Source of the DNA: Lachnospiraceae bacterium
GTDB taxonomy: Bacteria; Bacillota; Clostridia; Lachnospirales; Lachnospiraceae
Assembly (NCBI GenBank): GCA_019421365.1
Contig: JAHZFJ010000022.1
Location: 1-64,000 of the forward strand
Length of the DNA stretch: 64,000 nucleotides
Direction of reading: 5' to 3'
Every line of letters starts with the position of its first letter. Position 1 is the first letter of the stretch. This document shows, in pieces, positions 1-8,446 of this stretch. The notes beneath the pieces were generated by a model. The model was not told the DNA's origin. It made no database searches and saw only the letters and a program-made list of their open reading frames with translations. Made by a program: the position numbers and the translations under genes.

Positions 1-12
1 GGCTGGGGACAC

Positions 13-27
13 ACCGGCAGAGCCGGT
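13..27. repeat. GC-rich short hairpin at window edge
   Basis: ACCGGC and GCCGGT pair around an AGA loop, followed by a T-rich stretch. This is very GC-rich for the surroundings. It may be the terminator of a gene left of the window or one copy of a dispersed palindrome; one copy cannot decide. Confidence 0.4.
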
Positions 28-49
28 GGTTTATTTTGCTTCTATACAA

Positions 50-95
50 AAAAAGGATTGTCATACAATTTTATTTCGTATGATAATCCTTTTTT
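50..95. terminator. Terminator after spoIIQ
   Basis: A 17-bp stem with one mismatch (arms at 50-66 and 78-94) is flanked by an A-run on the left and a T-run on the right, so it can work in both directions. It lies just past the spoIIQ stop codon on the - strand. Confidence 0.8.
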
Positions 96-106
96 AATTT
101 ACGCGA

Positions 107-916
107 TTAACGAAGTAATAACATTGGATTAACTGTTTCGTCCTCTAATAATACTTCAAAGAATAGGTTAGTTCCCTCTTTTACATAGTATTTTGTTGGT
201 TCTGCAATTTTACCAATTACAGTTCCTTCTGAAACGGTTTGACCTTCTTTAACATTTAGGTTTTCATTTAATTGTCCATAGATTACTTTGTATCCATCAC
301 CGATTGATACAGTGACAGTGTTTCCAGTCTCTTCATTATAAGAGATATCGGATACAATTCCTTTTGCAGCATTAAGTACTTCTTCTCCGACTTCCGCCTG
401 AATAATAATAGCTGGATTACACTTATATTGATCTAGTGTTTGAAAATATATTACGCTGCTCATACTATAATCCATAATAACATTACCATCAACTGGCCAG
501 AGTAATCCTTCTTCCTCGTTAAATGTTAAATTGGTACTTTTACCACTTGTTGCAACTACATTATTTTCCTCTTTTGCTTCATCTGAAGTAACTGCGTTAG
601 AAGTAGTCTCTTGTACTTCGTCTGTATTTTGGATTTCTGCATCTCCTGTCAAATCTGAAGGTACATCTGCATCAATACCAGCTACATTTTGTTCATTCGC
701 TAAATCTGAGTCAGCAACTTCTGTATCTTGGTCGTTTTCAACCATATCTTCAGTTTGATTGTTTGATTCATTCAAATCAACAATGTTATCTTTGTCATTA
801 CTAGTAAGCATACTTACATACACTACGCAGATAATACATAATGCACATATACCAGTAAGTAAAGATATATAAAAGCCTTTGGCTTTTAAAAAGTCTGGAA
901 CATTCTTTTTACTCAC
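107..916 (-). CDS. spoIIQ: SpoIIQ-like M23-fold protein, catalytic residues lost
   Basis: Forespore-side partner of the engulfment channel, which in relatives binds SpoIIIAH across the septum. The protein has a short cytoplasmic N-terminus, one membrane segment (about residues 15-35), an acidic Asn/Glu/Thr-rich linker of about 90 residues, and a C-terminal LytM/M23 domain. The start chosen is GTG at 916, since AGAGGTGAT lies at good distance; an earlier in-frame GTG at 943 and an ATG at 922 sit too close to or before it. Adjacent spoIID supports the assignment. The M23 metal ligands look lost: the HxxxD region reads CNPAIII and the HxH region reads NLFFE. That fits a structural rather than hydrolytic role, as in B. 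subtilis SpoIIQ. The family call is firm; the SpoIIQ name rests on architecture and neighbour. Confidence 0.82.
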   Translation of the reverse strand: MSKKNVPDFLKAKGFYISLLTGICALCIICVVYVSMLTSNDKDNIVDLNESNNQTEDMVENDQDTEVADSDLANEQNVAGIDADVPSDLTGDAEIQNTDEVQETTSNAVTSDEAKEENNVVATSGKSTNLTFNEEEGLLWPVDGNVIMDYSMSSVIYFQTLDQYKCNPAIIIQAEVGEEVLNAAKGIVSDISYNEETGNTVTVSIGDGYKVIYGQLNENLNVKEGQTVSEGTVIGKIAEPTKYYVKEGTNLFFEVLLEDETVNPMLLLR

Positions 917-978
917 ATTCATCACCTCTAGCAATATTCTCACCAGAAATGAAAGTTTTATACATTGCCTTTCTTAAT

Positions 979-1926
979 TTATTCTATATATTCTACTACC
1001 TGCGTTTGAGTAAAATAATATTCTAGAATTTCATCATATTTGTACCCTTGTAAAGCCTTAAAATTAGCGCCATACTGGCTTAATCCAAGACCATGCCCCT
1101 TACCTTTACATATGAAACGTATAGAATCTTCAAAAGTTTCAATATAGAAGTTCGTACTATTCAATCCAAATAAGCTTGCGAATTCATCACCCGTTATAAC
1201 TTCCTCTCCTATTTGAATTGTTTTAATGTAGCCATCCTCATCTCGTTTATCAATTATTATATTATCGACTAAGGAATCTTCTGATAAATTACAACCTGGA
1301 TAAGCGCTCTTTAACTGTTCCAAGACTGTTTCTTTAGGAATACTACTGATTTTCATATAGTCTGTACTTTGTACATCTCCCTTACTCTCGACAGAAACTA
1401 AATATGCAATATTCTCACCGATTGCTTGCTCTGAACTCCTCGTCATTCCTATACTAACCGGATGGAAAAGTGGAATAATCAAATCATCATTATATGTAAT
1501 CACCATTTTATCTGTATCTTCAATTGCTTTCAAGAATTTCTTCTCATAAACCTCTGCATTTTCCTCCCCCCAGCTTGCTTTCGCAACATCTAGTGCTTTG
1601 TATTGTAGCCCAATATCCTCAGCGGTAAGAGAATTGGTTTTCTTTTTCTTAGCTACCACATATACATAAGTACGTATTACTGTGGCCTGTGCTTTCAGTG
1701 TCTCTAATTCATAAGTTGCTGGTATATCTGCTGCCATCGCCATCATTATATATGTATCGAGAGAATATTCTTTATCTACTCCGTTTTCTTCTACACTAAT
1801 ACGAATTGAATTATTCCTTGTTCCATTTGATTTAGAACCTTTATCTGATAATAGATATGTAATGCCACACGGTATCAGTAATATAATGAGAAGTAGTATC
1901 ACTAGTGTGCATACTTTCTGTTTCAT
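979..1926 (-). CDS. spoIID: Stage II sporulation protein D (SpoIID)
   Basis: Lytic transglycosylase that cuts glycan strands during engulfment of the forespore, acting in the mother cell with SpoIIM/SpoIIP in known systems. It has an N-terminal anchor (residues 2-26) and then a SpoIID/LytB domain. The signature ETLKAQATVIRTY contains the family's catalytic glutamate, and GKGHGLGLSQYGA near the C-terminus is the other conserved block. The start at 1926 is set by AAGGAG eight bases upstream; an open frame extends further upstream but lacks a ribosome site. The length of 315 residues is normal. It is immediately upstream of spoIIQ in the same direction with a 62-base gap, so the two may be co-transcribed even though their products act in different compartments in B. 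subtilis. Confidence 0.93.
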   Translation of the reverse strand: MKQKVCTLVILLLIILLIPCGITYLLSDKGSKSNGTRNNSIRISVEENGVDKEYSLDTYIMMAMAADIPATYELETLKAQATVIRTYVYVVAKKKKTNSLTAEDIGLQYKALDVAKASWGEENAEVYEKKFLKAIEDTDKMVITYNDDLIIPLFHPVSIGMTRSSEQAIGENIAYLVSVESKGDVQSTDYMKISSIPKETVLEQLKSAYPGCNLSEDSLVDNIIIDKRDEDGYIKTIQIGEEVITGDEFASLFGLNSTNFYIETFEDSIRFICKGKGHGLGLSQYGANFKALQGYKYDEILEYYFTQTQVVEYIE

Positions 1927-2180
1927 AAACCTACTCCTTGCAAAAATACTCATAATAATATATGCCCAAATGGAAGTCCACGTTGCCAAAAAACTGCATT
2001 TTTTACCTGTTTATTTTTCCTTAATATCTTTTTTATGTTTGTTTTATGATTGACCTACTATTTTTTTTATATTAATTTTCTTTTTATGGTTTGTCCATAC
2101 TCCGGTCACATCTACTTGGTAGAATAGTACTTGCAAGAGATTTTCATACATTTGAAATACTCCCCCCTCTCATTAACAGA

Positions 2181-2218
2181 AAAAAGAAGATGCACTCGGA
2201 TTTGCATCTTCTTTTTTT
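2181..2218. terminator. Terminator downstream of recR
   Basis: Arms AAGAAGATGCA and TGCATCTTCTT enclose an 8-base loop, with an A-run before and a T-run after, so it works in both directions. It closes the dnaX-ybaB-recR group on the - strand. Confidence 0.75.
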
Positions 2219-2231
2219 GTGCATTTGCTTG

Positions 2232-2273
2232 TGATGCACTGCATCTTGCTTTTGATGCACTGCATCTTGTTTT
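2232..2273. repeat. Two 21-bp tandem repeats behind recR
   Basis: Two adjacent 21-base units (2232-2252 and 2253-2273) differ at one base. Partial units lie on both sides, for example TAATGCACTTTT at 2274-2285. Each unit contains the palindrome GATGCACTGCATC. The arms resemble those of the neighbouring terminator, which suggests local duplication of terminator sequence. Confidence 0.75.
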
Positions 2274-2283
2274 TAATGCACTT

Positions 2284-2880
2284 TTATAATTCTGTTCTTC
2301 CTTCTAAAGCACGAAGTAGTGTAACCTCATCAATATATTCTAGATCTCCACCTACTGGTACCCCGCTGGCGATCCTACTGACTTTAATTCCTGTTGGTTT
2401 TATTAACTTACTAATATACATAGCCGTAGTTTCACCTTCTAAGCTTGAATTCGTCGCTATAATGACTTCATCTACTTCCCCTTGTAGACGTAACATTAGC
2501 TCTTTTAATTTAATATCTGATGGACCAACTCCAAGCATTGGAGAAATTGCGCCATGTAATACGTGATAGACTCCGTCATATTTTTGTGTTTTCTCATATG
2601 CGGCTAAGTCTCTCGTATTCTCTACCACCATGATCTGTTTCTTATTTCTCTTCTCACTTGCACAGATTGGACATATTTCTTTATCCGTTAATGTATAACA
2701 GCTTGTACAATATCTAACATTGTTTTTTGCTTCAGTAATAGATGCCGATAATGCTGCTACTTGATCCTGTGGCATATTTATTATATGAAAGGCCAAACGT
2801 TGTGCTGTCTTACCACCTATTCCTGGTAATCTAGATAATTGTTCGATTAATTTTGTTATTTGACTACTGTAATAATCCAT
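2284..2880 (-). CDS. recR: Recombination protein RecR
   Basis: Acts with RecF and RecO to load RecA on gapped DNA during recombinational repair. Order of elements: N-terminal helix-hairpin-helix (LPGIGGKTAQRLAFH, about residues 17-31), a four-cysteine zinc site (CTSC...CPIC, about 57-72), and a Toprim domain beginning IMVVENTRDLAAYE. It ends in the typical SGVPVGGDLEYIDE block. The 198 residues match the family. Order dnaX-ybaB-recR is the classic arrangement in bacteria. A hairpin with a T-run on the - strand between ybaB and recR may lower recR transcription relative to dnaX. Confidence 0.97.
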   Translation of the reverse strand: MDYYSSQITKLIEQLSRLPGIGGKTAQRLAFHIINMPQDQVAALSASITEAKNNVRYCTSCYTLTDKEICPICASEKRNKKQIMVVENTRDLAAYEKTQKYDGVYHVLHGAISPMLGVGPSDIKLKELMLRLQGEVDEVIIATNSSLEGETTAMYISKLIKPTGIKVSRIASGVPVGGDLEYIDEVTLLRALEGRTEL

Positions 2881-2911
2881 GTTTACACCTTGCTACCTTC
2901 CTATAAATTAA

Positions 2912-2955
2912 AAAAGGCATAACGTTTCGATATGTAGGAAACATTCATGCCTTTT
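2912..2955 (-). terminator. Attenuator-like hairpin between ybaB and recR
   Basis: Arms AAAAGGCAT (2912-2920) and ATGCCTTTT (2947-2955), with an inner GTTTC/GAAAC pairing, are followed on the - strand by a T-rich run. It sits between two genes that normally form one operon, so partial read-through is likely. Confidence 0.55.
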
Positions 2956-2977
2956 CATGCAGTATTCTAATTCTTTA

Positions 2978-3331
2978 TTAGAATGGGAATCCTCCACCTA
3001 ATCCACCAAGACCACCTGTAATTGAGTTCATAACTTGAGCAGACTCATCTTCCATCTTACGTAATGCTTCATTCGTAGCAGCTACGATAAGATCTTCTAA
3101 CATCTCAATATCGTCTGGATCAACAACTTCTTCTGAAAGTTTAACAGATACAACTTCCTTCTTACCAGATACTTTAACAGTAACGGCTCCGCCACCTGCT
3201 GTAGCTTCCCATTCCTTTGTTTCTATTTCCTTTGTCTTTTCTTCCATCTGCTTTTGCATCTTTTGCGCTTGCTTCATCAGATTGTTCATGTTACCAGGCA
3301 TTGCTCCTGGGAATCCACCTCTTTTTGCCAT
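2978..3331 (-). CDS. YbaB/EbfC nucleoid-associated protein
   Basis: Small dimeric DNA-binding protein of the YbaB/EbfC family, encoded between dnaX and recR as usual. The N-terminus is Gly/Met/Pro-rich (MAKRGGFPGAMPGNM), followed by a helical, Lys/Gln/Glu-rich segment. A beta-rich core (GGGAVTVKVSGKKEVVSVKLS) comes next, then a helix, and the C-terminal tail is Gly-rich (GGLGGLGGGFPF). The 117 residues are slightly longer than E. coli YbaB because of the glycine-rich ends, which are common in Firmicutes. A ribosome site of the AGGAGG type lies just before the ATG. Precise role in nucleoid organisation or repair is not shown by sequence. Confidence 0.93.
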   Translation of the reverse strand: MAKRGGFPGAMPGNMNNLMKQAQKMQKQMEEKTKEIETKEWEATAGGGAVTVKVSGKKEVVSVKLSEEVVDPDDIEMLEDLIVAATNEALRKMEDESAQVMNSITGGLGGLGGGFPF

Positions 3332-3411
3332 ATTAATATTCCTCCTATTTACTAACTAATTTCTTGTTATTTAGTTCCTACTTCTTATTTAGTTATAATA
3401 CACCTAAGTAG

Positions 3412-4992
3412 TTAATTTTCATATTCTATATCAATGTTTTTGAATATCTTTGTTAAATCAGGAAATTCATTCGTCTTCTCATTCCCTGAATCTACAAGCT
3501 TCGTACGTATAGCAACCTTCTTGCCAATCTTGGCTGCAATGGAAGTTTCAATAGCCTCAAGATGCTCCTCTTTCTCAACATAATCCTTATCTACAGCCTC
3601 TGTAAATATGAGAATTAATTGATTGTCAGGACCAATACTAAGCTTTGCATTCAACAGCATCGGCTTTAAAGACCCTGAAAGTCCACTTATAATTGCTCTC
3701 CAATTCTGTACTACACTCTTAATGTCCTCTGATACTGCTTTCTCAAGGTCGGCTATCGATACTGATGGTGTACTTTCTTCTGGTTCTATAGGCGTTACTG
3801 TATTACCGCTTGGTACACCACTTGCTACGATTTGTACCCCACTTTGTAGTTGCTGTTCTATCTGATTTAACCTGTCCAGTATAGAGTCATAACTTCTTTC
3901 CATCTGTGGTTTGCATAATTTTACAATTGCAATTTCAACAAGAACGCGTTTTTGAGACGCATACTTAACTTGATTAGAAAGCTCTGAGAAGATACGAATA
4001 TATCTCATTAATGTATCAATTTCAATAGTCGAAGCATTCTCTTTTAATTCTATTAGATTCTCTGATGATATGTCAATAATATCTTCCGCTGCATCCGATG
4101 TCTTAACTAATAACAAATTACGAAGGTACCATGTAAAGTCTACTACAAACTGTCCCAGTTCTCTACCTTCAATTATAAGTTTTTCAATGAGTTCGATGCA
4201 ATCAGTGACCTTACCATTAATGATATATCGTAGTAGCGTCGAGAATACTTGTGTATCAACAGCGCCAAGTACCTCTAATACATTATCGTACGTTAACTTC
4301 TTTCCAAAGTAAAATGCCATGCATTGATCTAATAAACTTAATGCATCACGGAGTGCTCCATCTGCTGATTTAGCAATATAGCGGACTGCTTTTTCCTCTG
4401 CCTCAACTTGTTCTTTCTCTAATAACTCATACAATCTCTCTGTGATTATATCAATGGTAATTCTCTTAAAGTCATACCGTTGGCATCTTGATAGTATCGT
4501 TACTGGAATTTTATGAACTTCGGTTGTTGCTAAGATAAATATAACGTAAGAAGGAGGCTCTTCTAAAGTCTTCAGCAAGGCATTAAATGCTCCTGCTGAA
4601 AGCATATGAACCTCATCGATAATATATACCTTATAACGTCCCTGTGTCGGCGAATATTGTACTTCATCAATAATGTCACGGATATTATCAACACCATTAT
4701 TAGAAGCCGCATCAATTTCAATTACGTTCATGGAATTCTGACTATTGATTGCTTTACACATGCTACATTCATTGCATGGATTACCTTCAACTGGGTGCTC
4801 GCAATTGACTGCCTTTGCTAAAATCTTAGCTATGGTTGTCTTACCAGTTCCTCTTGTACCACAGAACAAATATGCATGTCCTACACGGTCAGATTTAATT
4901 TGGTTCTTTAAAGTTGTTACTATATGATCCTGACCTTTGACATCACCGAATTCAGTTGGCCGGAACTTTCTATAAAGGGCAGTATATGCCAT
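3412..4992 (-). CDS. dnaX: DNA polymerase III subunits gamma/tau
   Basis: Clamp-loader ATPase of the replicative polymerase. It starts MAYTALYRKFRP, the family's standard opening. The start at 4992 is preferred over a GTG three codons upstream because of homology and the AAGGA spacing. The Walker A motif is GTRGTGKT (about residues 44-51). Four zinc-binding cysteines follow (CEHPVEGNPCNECSMC), then a DEVHMLS Walker B motif and an SRCQRYDF sensor region. The C-terminal 150 residues are the less conserved tau-like part that contacts polymerase. At 526 residues it is a full tau-type product; I saw no obvious slippage run for a shorter gamma. It is upstream of ybaB and recR. Confidence 0.97.
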   Translation of the reverse strand: MAYTALYRKFRPTEFGDVKGQDHIVTTLKNQIKSDRVGHAYLFCGTRGTGKTTIAKILAKAVNCEHPVEGNPCNECSMCKAINSQNSMNVIEIDAASNNGVDNIRDIIDEVQYSPTQGRYKVYIIDEVHMLSAGAFNALLKTLEEPPSYVIFILATTEVHKIPVTILSRCQRYDFKRITIDIITERLYELLEKEQVEAEEKAVRYIAKSADGALRDALSLLDQCMAFYFGKKLTYDNVLEVLGAVDTQVFSTLLRYIINGKVTDCIELIEKLIIEGRELGQFVVDFTWYLRNLLLVKTSDAAEDIIDISSENLIELKENASTIEIDTLMRYIRIFSELSNQVKYASQKRVLVEIAIVKLCKPQMERSYDSILDRLNQIEQQLQSGVQIVASGVPSGNTVTPIEPEESTPSVSIADLEKAVSEDIKSVVQNWRAIISGLSGSLKPMLLNAKLSIGPDNQLILIFTEAVDKDYVEKEEHLEAIETSIAAKIGKKVAIRTKLVDSGNEKTNEFPDLTKIFKNIDIEYEN

Positions 4993-5071
4993 ACCCCGCA
5001 CATCCTTTTCTATTACTTTATTATCCTATCATATCAAAAGTAATTTATTTTTGCAATTAACGATTAATCTC

Positions 5072-6151
5072 TTAATCACCAAAGTTAATACCAAGGCTCT
5101 TTGCTTCTTTGATAATTGAAGAGTCTCGATCAACCATCTTTAGTTTACCTGCTACTTCTTCTAATGGTACTGGAATAATCTCTCCATCACGGAATCCTAC
5201 CATATATCCGTACTGTTCCTTCTTAATTAATTCTGCCGCAGCTGCTCCTAAACGTGTAGATATCACACGGTCATATGGACATGGTCCACCACCACGTTGT
5301 GTATGTCCAGGTACTGTAATACGAATCTCTTGACCTGTTTTTTCTTCAATCTCTTTACCAATCTTATATGAGATAGATGGATACGGTGAATTCTTATATT
5401 TTGCTTTTCTCTCTTTCTTAGTAAGTGCTGCATCTTCAGCTGAGATTGCGCCCTCTGCAACTGCAAGTATAGAGAATTTCTTTCCCTCCGCAGTTCTTTT
5501 CTCTATTGCCGCTACTACAGAATCAATATTATATGGAATCTCTGGTATTAGGATAACATCTGCACCCCCAGCAATTCCAGCATGCAATGTTAACCAACCA
5601 ACTTTGTGCCCCATTACTTCTACAATGAACACTCTACGATGTGATGCTGCTGTTGTATGGATGCAATCAATTGCATCCGTCGCAATATTAACTGCACTCT
5701 GAAAACCAAAAGTTATATCTGTTCCCCAGATATCATTGTCAATTGTCTTAGGTAATGTTACTATATTTAGTCCTTCTTCTCTAAGAAGATTTGCTGTTTT
5801 ATGTGTTCCGTTACCACCTAAGATTACAAGGCAATCTAATTTCATCTTCTTATAGTTGTCTTTCATTGCCTTAACCTTATCTAATCCGTTCTCATCGGGA
5901 GTCCGCATATATTTAAAAGGTTGTCTTGACGTTCCAATAATTGTTCCACCTTCTGTCAGAATTCCAGAGAAATCTTTTGGTTTCATTAATTCATAGTTTC
6001 TATAGATTAGACCCTTATATCCTTCTAATACACCATATATTTCAATCTCACCCGCTCCATATGCTTGATATAATGATTTTGCAACACCACGCATAGTTGC
6101 ATTTAAGCTTTGACAATCTCCACCACTTGTTAGCAAACCAATTCTCTTCAT
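5072..6151 (-). CDS. pfkA: 6-phosphofructokinase, mixed ATP/PPi signature
   Basis: Phosphorylates fructose 6-phosphate to fructose 1,6-bisphosphate in glycolysis. Recognisable blocks are GLLTSGGDCQSLNATMRG at the N-terminus, GGNGTHKTA, PKTIDNDIWGTD with the catalytic aspartate, EVMGHKVGWL and the C-terminal TVPGHTQRGG. E. coli PfkA has GGDGS and PGTIDND; here the positions corresponding to Asp103/Gly104/Gly124 read Asn/Gly/Lys. Gly104 is the ATP-type residue, while Lys at 124 is found in PPi-dependent and some actinobacterial ATP enzymes, so the phosphoryl donor is uncertain. The start at 6151 has AAGGAG at eight bases; an in-frame TTG two codons upstream is too close. The length of 359 residues is longer than E. 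coli PfkA (320), as in the group III-like clade. Confidence 0.9.
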   Translation of the reverse strand: MKRIGLLTSGGDCQSLNATMRGVAKSLYQAYGAGEIEIYGVLEGYKGLIYRNYELMKPKDFSGILTEGGTIIGTSRQPFKYMRTPDENGLDKVKAMKDNYKKMKLDCLVILGGNGTHKTANLLREEGLNIVTLPKTIDNDIWGTDITFGFQSAVNIATDAIDCIHTTAASHRRVFIVEVMGHKVGWLTLHAGIAGGADVILIPEIPYNIDSVVAAIEKRTAEGKKFSILAVAEGAISAEDAALTKKERKAKYKNSPYPSISYKIGKEIEEKTGQEIRITVPGHTQRGGGPCPYDRVISTRLGAAAAELIKKEQYGYMVGFRDGEIIPVPLEEVAGKLKMVDRDSSIIKEAKSLGINFGD

Positions 6152-6230
6152 ATGCAACTCTCCTTTTTATTTTCATGTGACTAATTATACTATAGTTAGT
6201 ATCTATTTTACAATGGAAAATAGAATATAC

Positions 6231-6276
6231 AAAAAACAAAGACCTATGAAACAGTATTTACTGCTTCACAAGTCTT
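6231..6276 (-). terminator. Terminator after the IIC-type permease gene
   Basis: The stem pairs 6238-6256 with 6261-6276 and includes several G-T pairs. On the - strand it is followed by a run of six T. It separates the permease gene from pfkA. Confidence 0.7.
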
Positions 6277-6291
6277 ATTCGTAAAATATAA

Positions 6292-7356
6292 TTACACATC
6301 TAACTTCATATCTCCGAATTGAATGTATCCTTTCTTTCTCATAAATTCAGAAATTAAGATAACCAATATTGCCGGTAATATAAAATGCATCAAAGCAATT
6401 TTTATTAATACCATAGTTGCACCTTCTGCTCCTATCATAGTCTGATATGTCATGATTTGTCCTACAAAGCCTGCCGTTCCCATTCCTGAACCTGCTGCAT
6501 TATTAGTCATCTTGAATACCATCGTAGATAATGGCCCCAATATAGCGCTTGTAATTATCGCTGGCAACCATATTACTGGTTTTTTTACGATATTGGGTAC
6601 TTGTAACATGCTTGTTCCTACACCTTGTGCAAGAAGACCACCTACCTTATTCTCGCGATAACTTGCAACGGCAAACCCAATCATATTCGCACAACAACCA
6701 ACTGTTGCAGCGCCTGCAGGAAGTCCGCTAAGTCCAAGTACAAGTCCAATCGCAGCCGAACTAATTGGTAGTGTTAAGAACATACCCATTAATACAGATA
6801 CTACAATTCCCATGATAAATGGTTGCTGTTCTGTTCCTATTTGTATTAAATTTCCCAGTCCTATCATGAATGAGGAGATTGGAGGACCTACTAATAAACC
6901 AATTACACTACCAGATACAATTGAACAAAGTGGTGTCACAAGAATATCGATCTTGGTCTTCCCTGATACCAAATGTCCTACTTCGATACCTATGTATGCG
7001 GCAATGAAGGCTCCAAGCGGTTCCCCTGGTCCCACCAAAGTAACTGCTCCATCGACAATTAAAGTCCCAGCTAGGATCTTGCTGGCATAAGCTCCAACCA
7101 TACCTGCTGTAGCTGCTGATAGCACTACCAATGGGCTTTCCTTAAACTTATAAGCTACGCCAAGGCCAATTCCAGCACCTGTAAGCACGGAAGCTACTGT
7201 TCCTAGCATAGTAAGTATATTACCTATATCACCACCTATTAAAGTTCCAATCTGCTTAACAATGGTTCCTACAATTAATGTTGCAAATAAGCCAAGAGCC
7301 ATACCACTAAGCCCATCAATAAAGATACGATTTAAGAGTTTCTTTACTTTATCCAT
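6292..7356 (-). CDS. PTS EIIC-type membrane protein (PF13303-like)
   Basis: Polytopic membrane protein with about nine or ten hydrophobic segments, rich in Gly/Ala/Ile. It resembles the stand-alone PTS_EIIC_2 family of Firmicutes, which starts with a short basic helix and then LSGMALGLFATLIVGTI. It has no IIA or IIB domain, and no phosphotransfer genes are nearby, so phosphorylation-coupled transport cannot be assumed. The substrate is unknown. The start is uncertain: Met at 7356 (MDKVKKLLNRIF) matches my memory of family N-termini, but the nearest purine-rich site lies 12 bases away; Met at 7368 is the alternative. It is preceded by its own spacer and by a terminator behind niaR, so it does not look co-transcribed with niaR. 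Confidence 0.75.
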   Translation of the reverse strand: MDKVKKLLNRIFIDGLSGMALGLFATLIVGTIVKQIGTLIGGDIGNILTMLGTVASVLTGAGIGLGVAYKFKESPLVVLSAATAGMVGAYASKILAGTLIVDGAVTLVGPGEPLGAFIAAYIGIEVGHLVSGKTKIDILVTPLCSIVSGSVIGLLVGPPISSFMIGLGNLIQIGTEQQPFIMGIVVSVLMGMFLTLPISSAAIGLVLGLSGLPAGAATVGCCANMIGFAVASYRENKVGGLLAQGVGTSMLQVPNIVKKPVIWLPAIITSAILGPLSTMVFKMTNNAAGSGMGTAGFVGQIMTYQTMIGAEGATMVLIKIALMHFILPAILVILISEFMRKKGYIQFGDMKLDV

Positions 7357-7530
7357 ATTATTAACCATGCCTTTCCATAGCCTGCAAACTTTGGGCCGCA
7401 GGCACATAGTTGCGTGTAAAAGATTCATCTTTCACACTAACCTCTCTCTATTCCTTATGTAAATACAAATACAGTCGTAACTTATATATTTACAGCTGTC
7501 TTGTCACTAACTAAAAATTTACCATAGAAC

Positions 7531-7579
7531 AAAAAAAATAGCAATAATAAATGTGAATTTCATTTATCATTGCTGTTAT
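7531..7579 (-). terminator. Terminator after niaR
   Basis: Arms 7540-7553 and 7561-7575 (AGCAATAATAAATG and its near complement) are followed on the - strand by a run of eight T. Confidence 0.8.
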
Positions 7580-7589
7580 CATACTCTAA

Positions 7590-8102
7590 TTATACTAGAT
7601 ATCCTTTTTCTCTTAGTTCTTGCTCTATATCATCTAAGATATCTTCACTATCTGCCTCTACTGTATGCAGATGCGTTCCATCCGTTAATTCTTTTAAAGG
7701 AACCGTCTGTTTATCATTTACCTTCTTAACGAAATCATATACATCCTTACGACTCGACATAATTAAATCCGTTCTAATCTCACCATAGATATCATGCATA
7801 ACAATTACATCTAGGACCTTACCACCATGATCTACAATGATGCACAATTCTTCCTCAATCTGATCAGTCGAATGTTTTACCATAAAACAGCGATTTACTT
7901 TCCTTGCTTCTTGGTAATATAAGAGATATCCCTTCGTCGTAGATAATATATTCTTATTCACTGCACGTAGCAATGCAATATCCTGTACAATTACCTGTCT
8001 GCTGACACCAAGTTGCTTAGCAAGCTCTGTTCCTGAGATTGGCTCCTCTTTTCTATTCTTTAAGATAGCTATTAGCTTCTCTCTTCTTTCTACACCCTCC
8101 AT
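7590..8102 (-). CDS. niaR: NiaR-type repressor with 3H domain
   Basis: Nicotinic-acid-responsive transcription repressor of the NiaR/YrxA family, which controls NAD synthesis and niacin uptake genes in Firmicutes. An N-terminal winged helix-turn-helix (ELAKQLGVSRQVIVQDIALLRA, about residues 24-45) precedes the 3H domain. The domain's conserved histidines are seen in MVKHSTDQI, VMHDIYGEI and GTHLHTVEA. The protein is 170 residues, as usual. ATG at 8102 follows a purine-rich site. No NAD biosynthesis gene is in the window, so its targets lie elsewhere. The downstream permease is separated by a strong terminator, so a functional link is unproven. Confidence 0.9.
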   Translation of the reverse strand: MEGVERREKLIAILKNRKEEPISGTELAKQLGVSRQVIVQDIALLRAVNKNILSTTKGYLLYYQEARKVNRCFMVKHSTDQIEEELCIIVDHGGKVLDVIVMHDIYGEIRTDLIMSSRKDVYDFVKKVNDKQTVPLKELTDGTHLHTVEADSEDILDDIEQELREKGYLV

Positions 8103-8446
8103 GATTATCCCCCTAACCTGTAATCTACTAATTGATAATGCTACTTTTATTAGTTAGATTATATCTTCTTTCAGATGCTTTTTCAAGGAGTAATGCCTTT
8201 CTAATTGGTTCTAACGTTAAATTAAATTTTCTATTTTTGTGCAATATATCAGTATCTTTTTTCATGGAATTTTAATAATATAAGTTAGAACTCATAATTG
8301 ATTTTATTAACAAGATATGTTTTAAAAGTTAATATTACCATTTTGTAATATAAAAACAGAACTTTAAATAGGCAATTGCCTAATTTGATTCGGGAGTCAA
8401 AAGGTCATAAATAACGTTTATGATGAATACTGAAAGGAGATTTACT
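8103..8446. other. Intergenic region with a 14-bp palindrome
   Basis: About 340 bases lie between divergent niaR and the small + strand gene. It is AT-rich with no convincing gene. TAGGCAATTGCCTA at 8369-8382 is a perfect palindrome about 65 bases before the small gene's start and may be an operator. TTTGA...TCAAA flanking a GC-rich centre at 8384-8402 could form a short hairpin. Confidence 0.5.

Noticed and set aside
3623..4312. Open frames antisense to dnaX
   Set aside because: Low-complexity Ser/Ile-rich translations without ribosome sites; dnaX is conserved across the span.
3412..4992. Programmed frameshift in dnaX giving a gamma form
   Set aside because: I saw no long A-run plus hairpin at the expected place; the tau-type frame is intact.
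6292..8102. niaR plus IIC permease as a niacin-uptake operon
   Set aside because: A strong terminator follows niaR, and the permease family is not a known niacin carrier.
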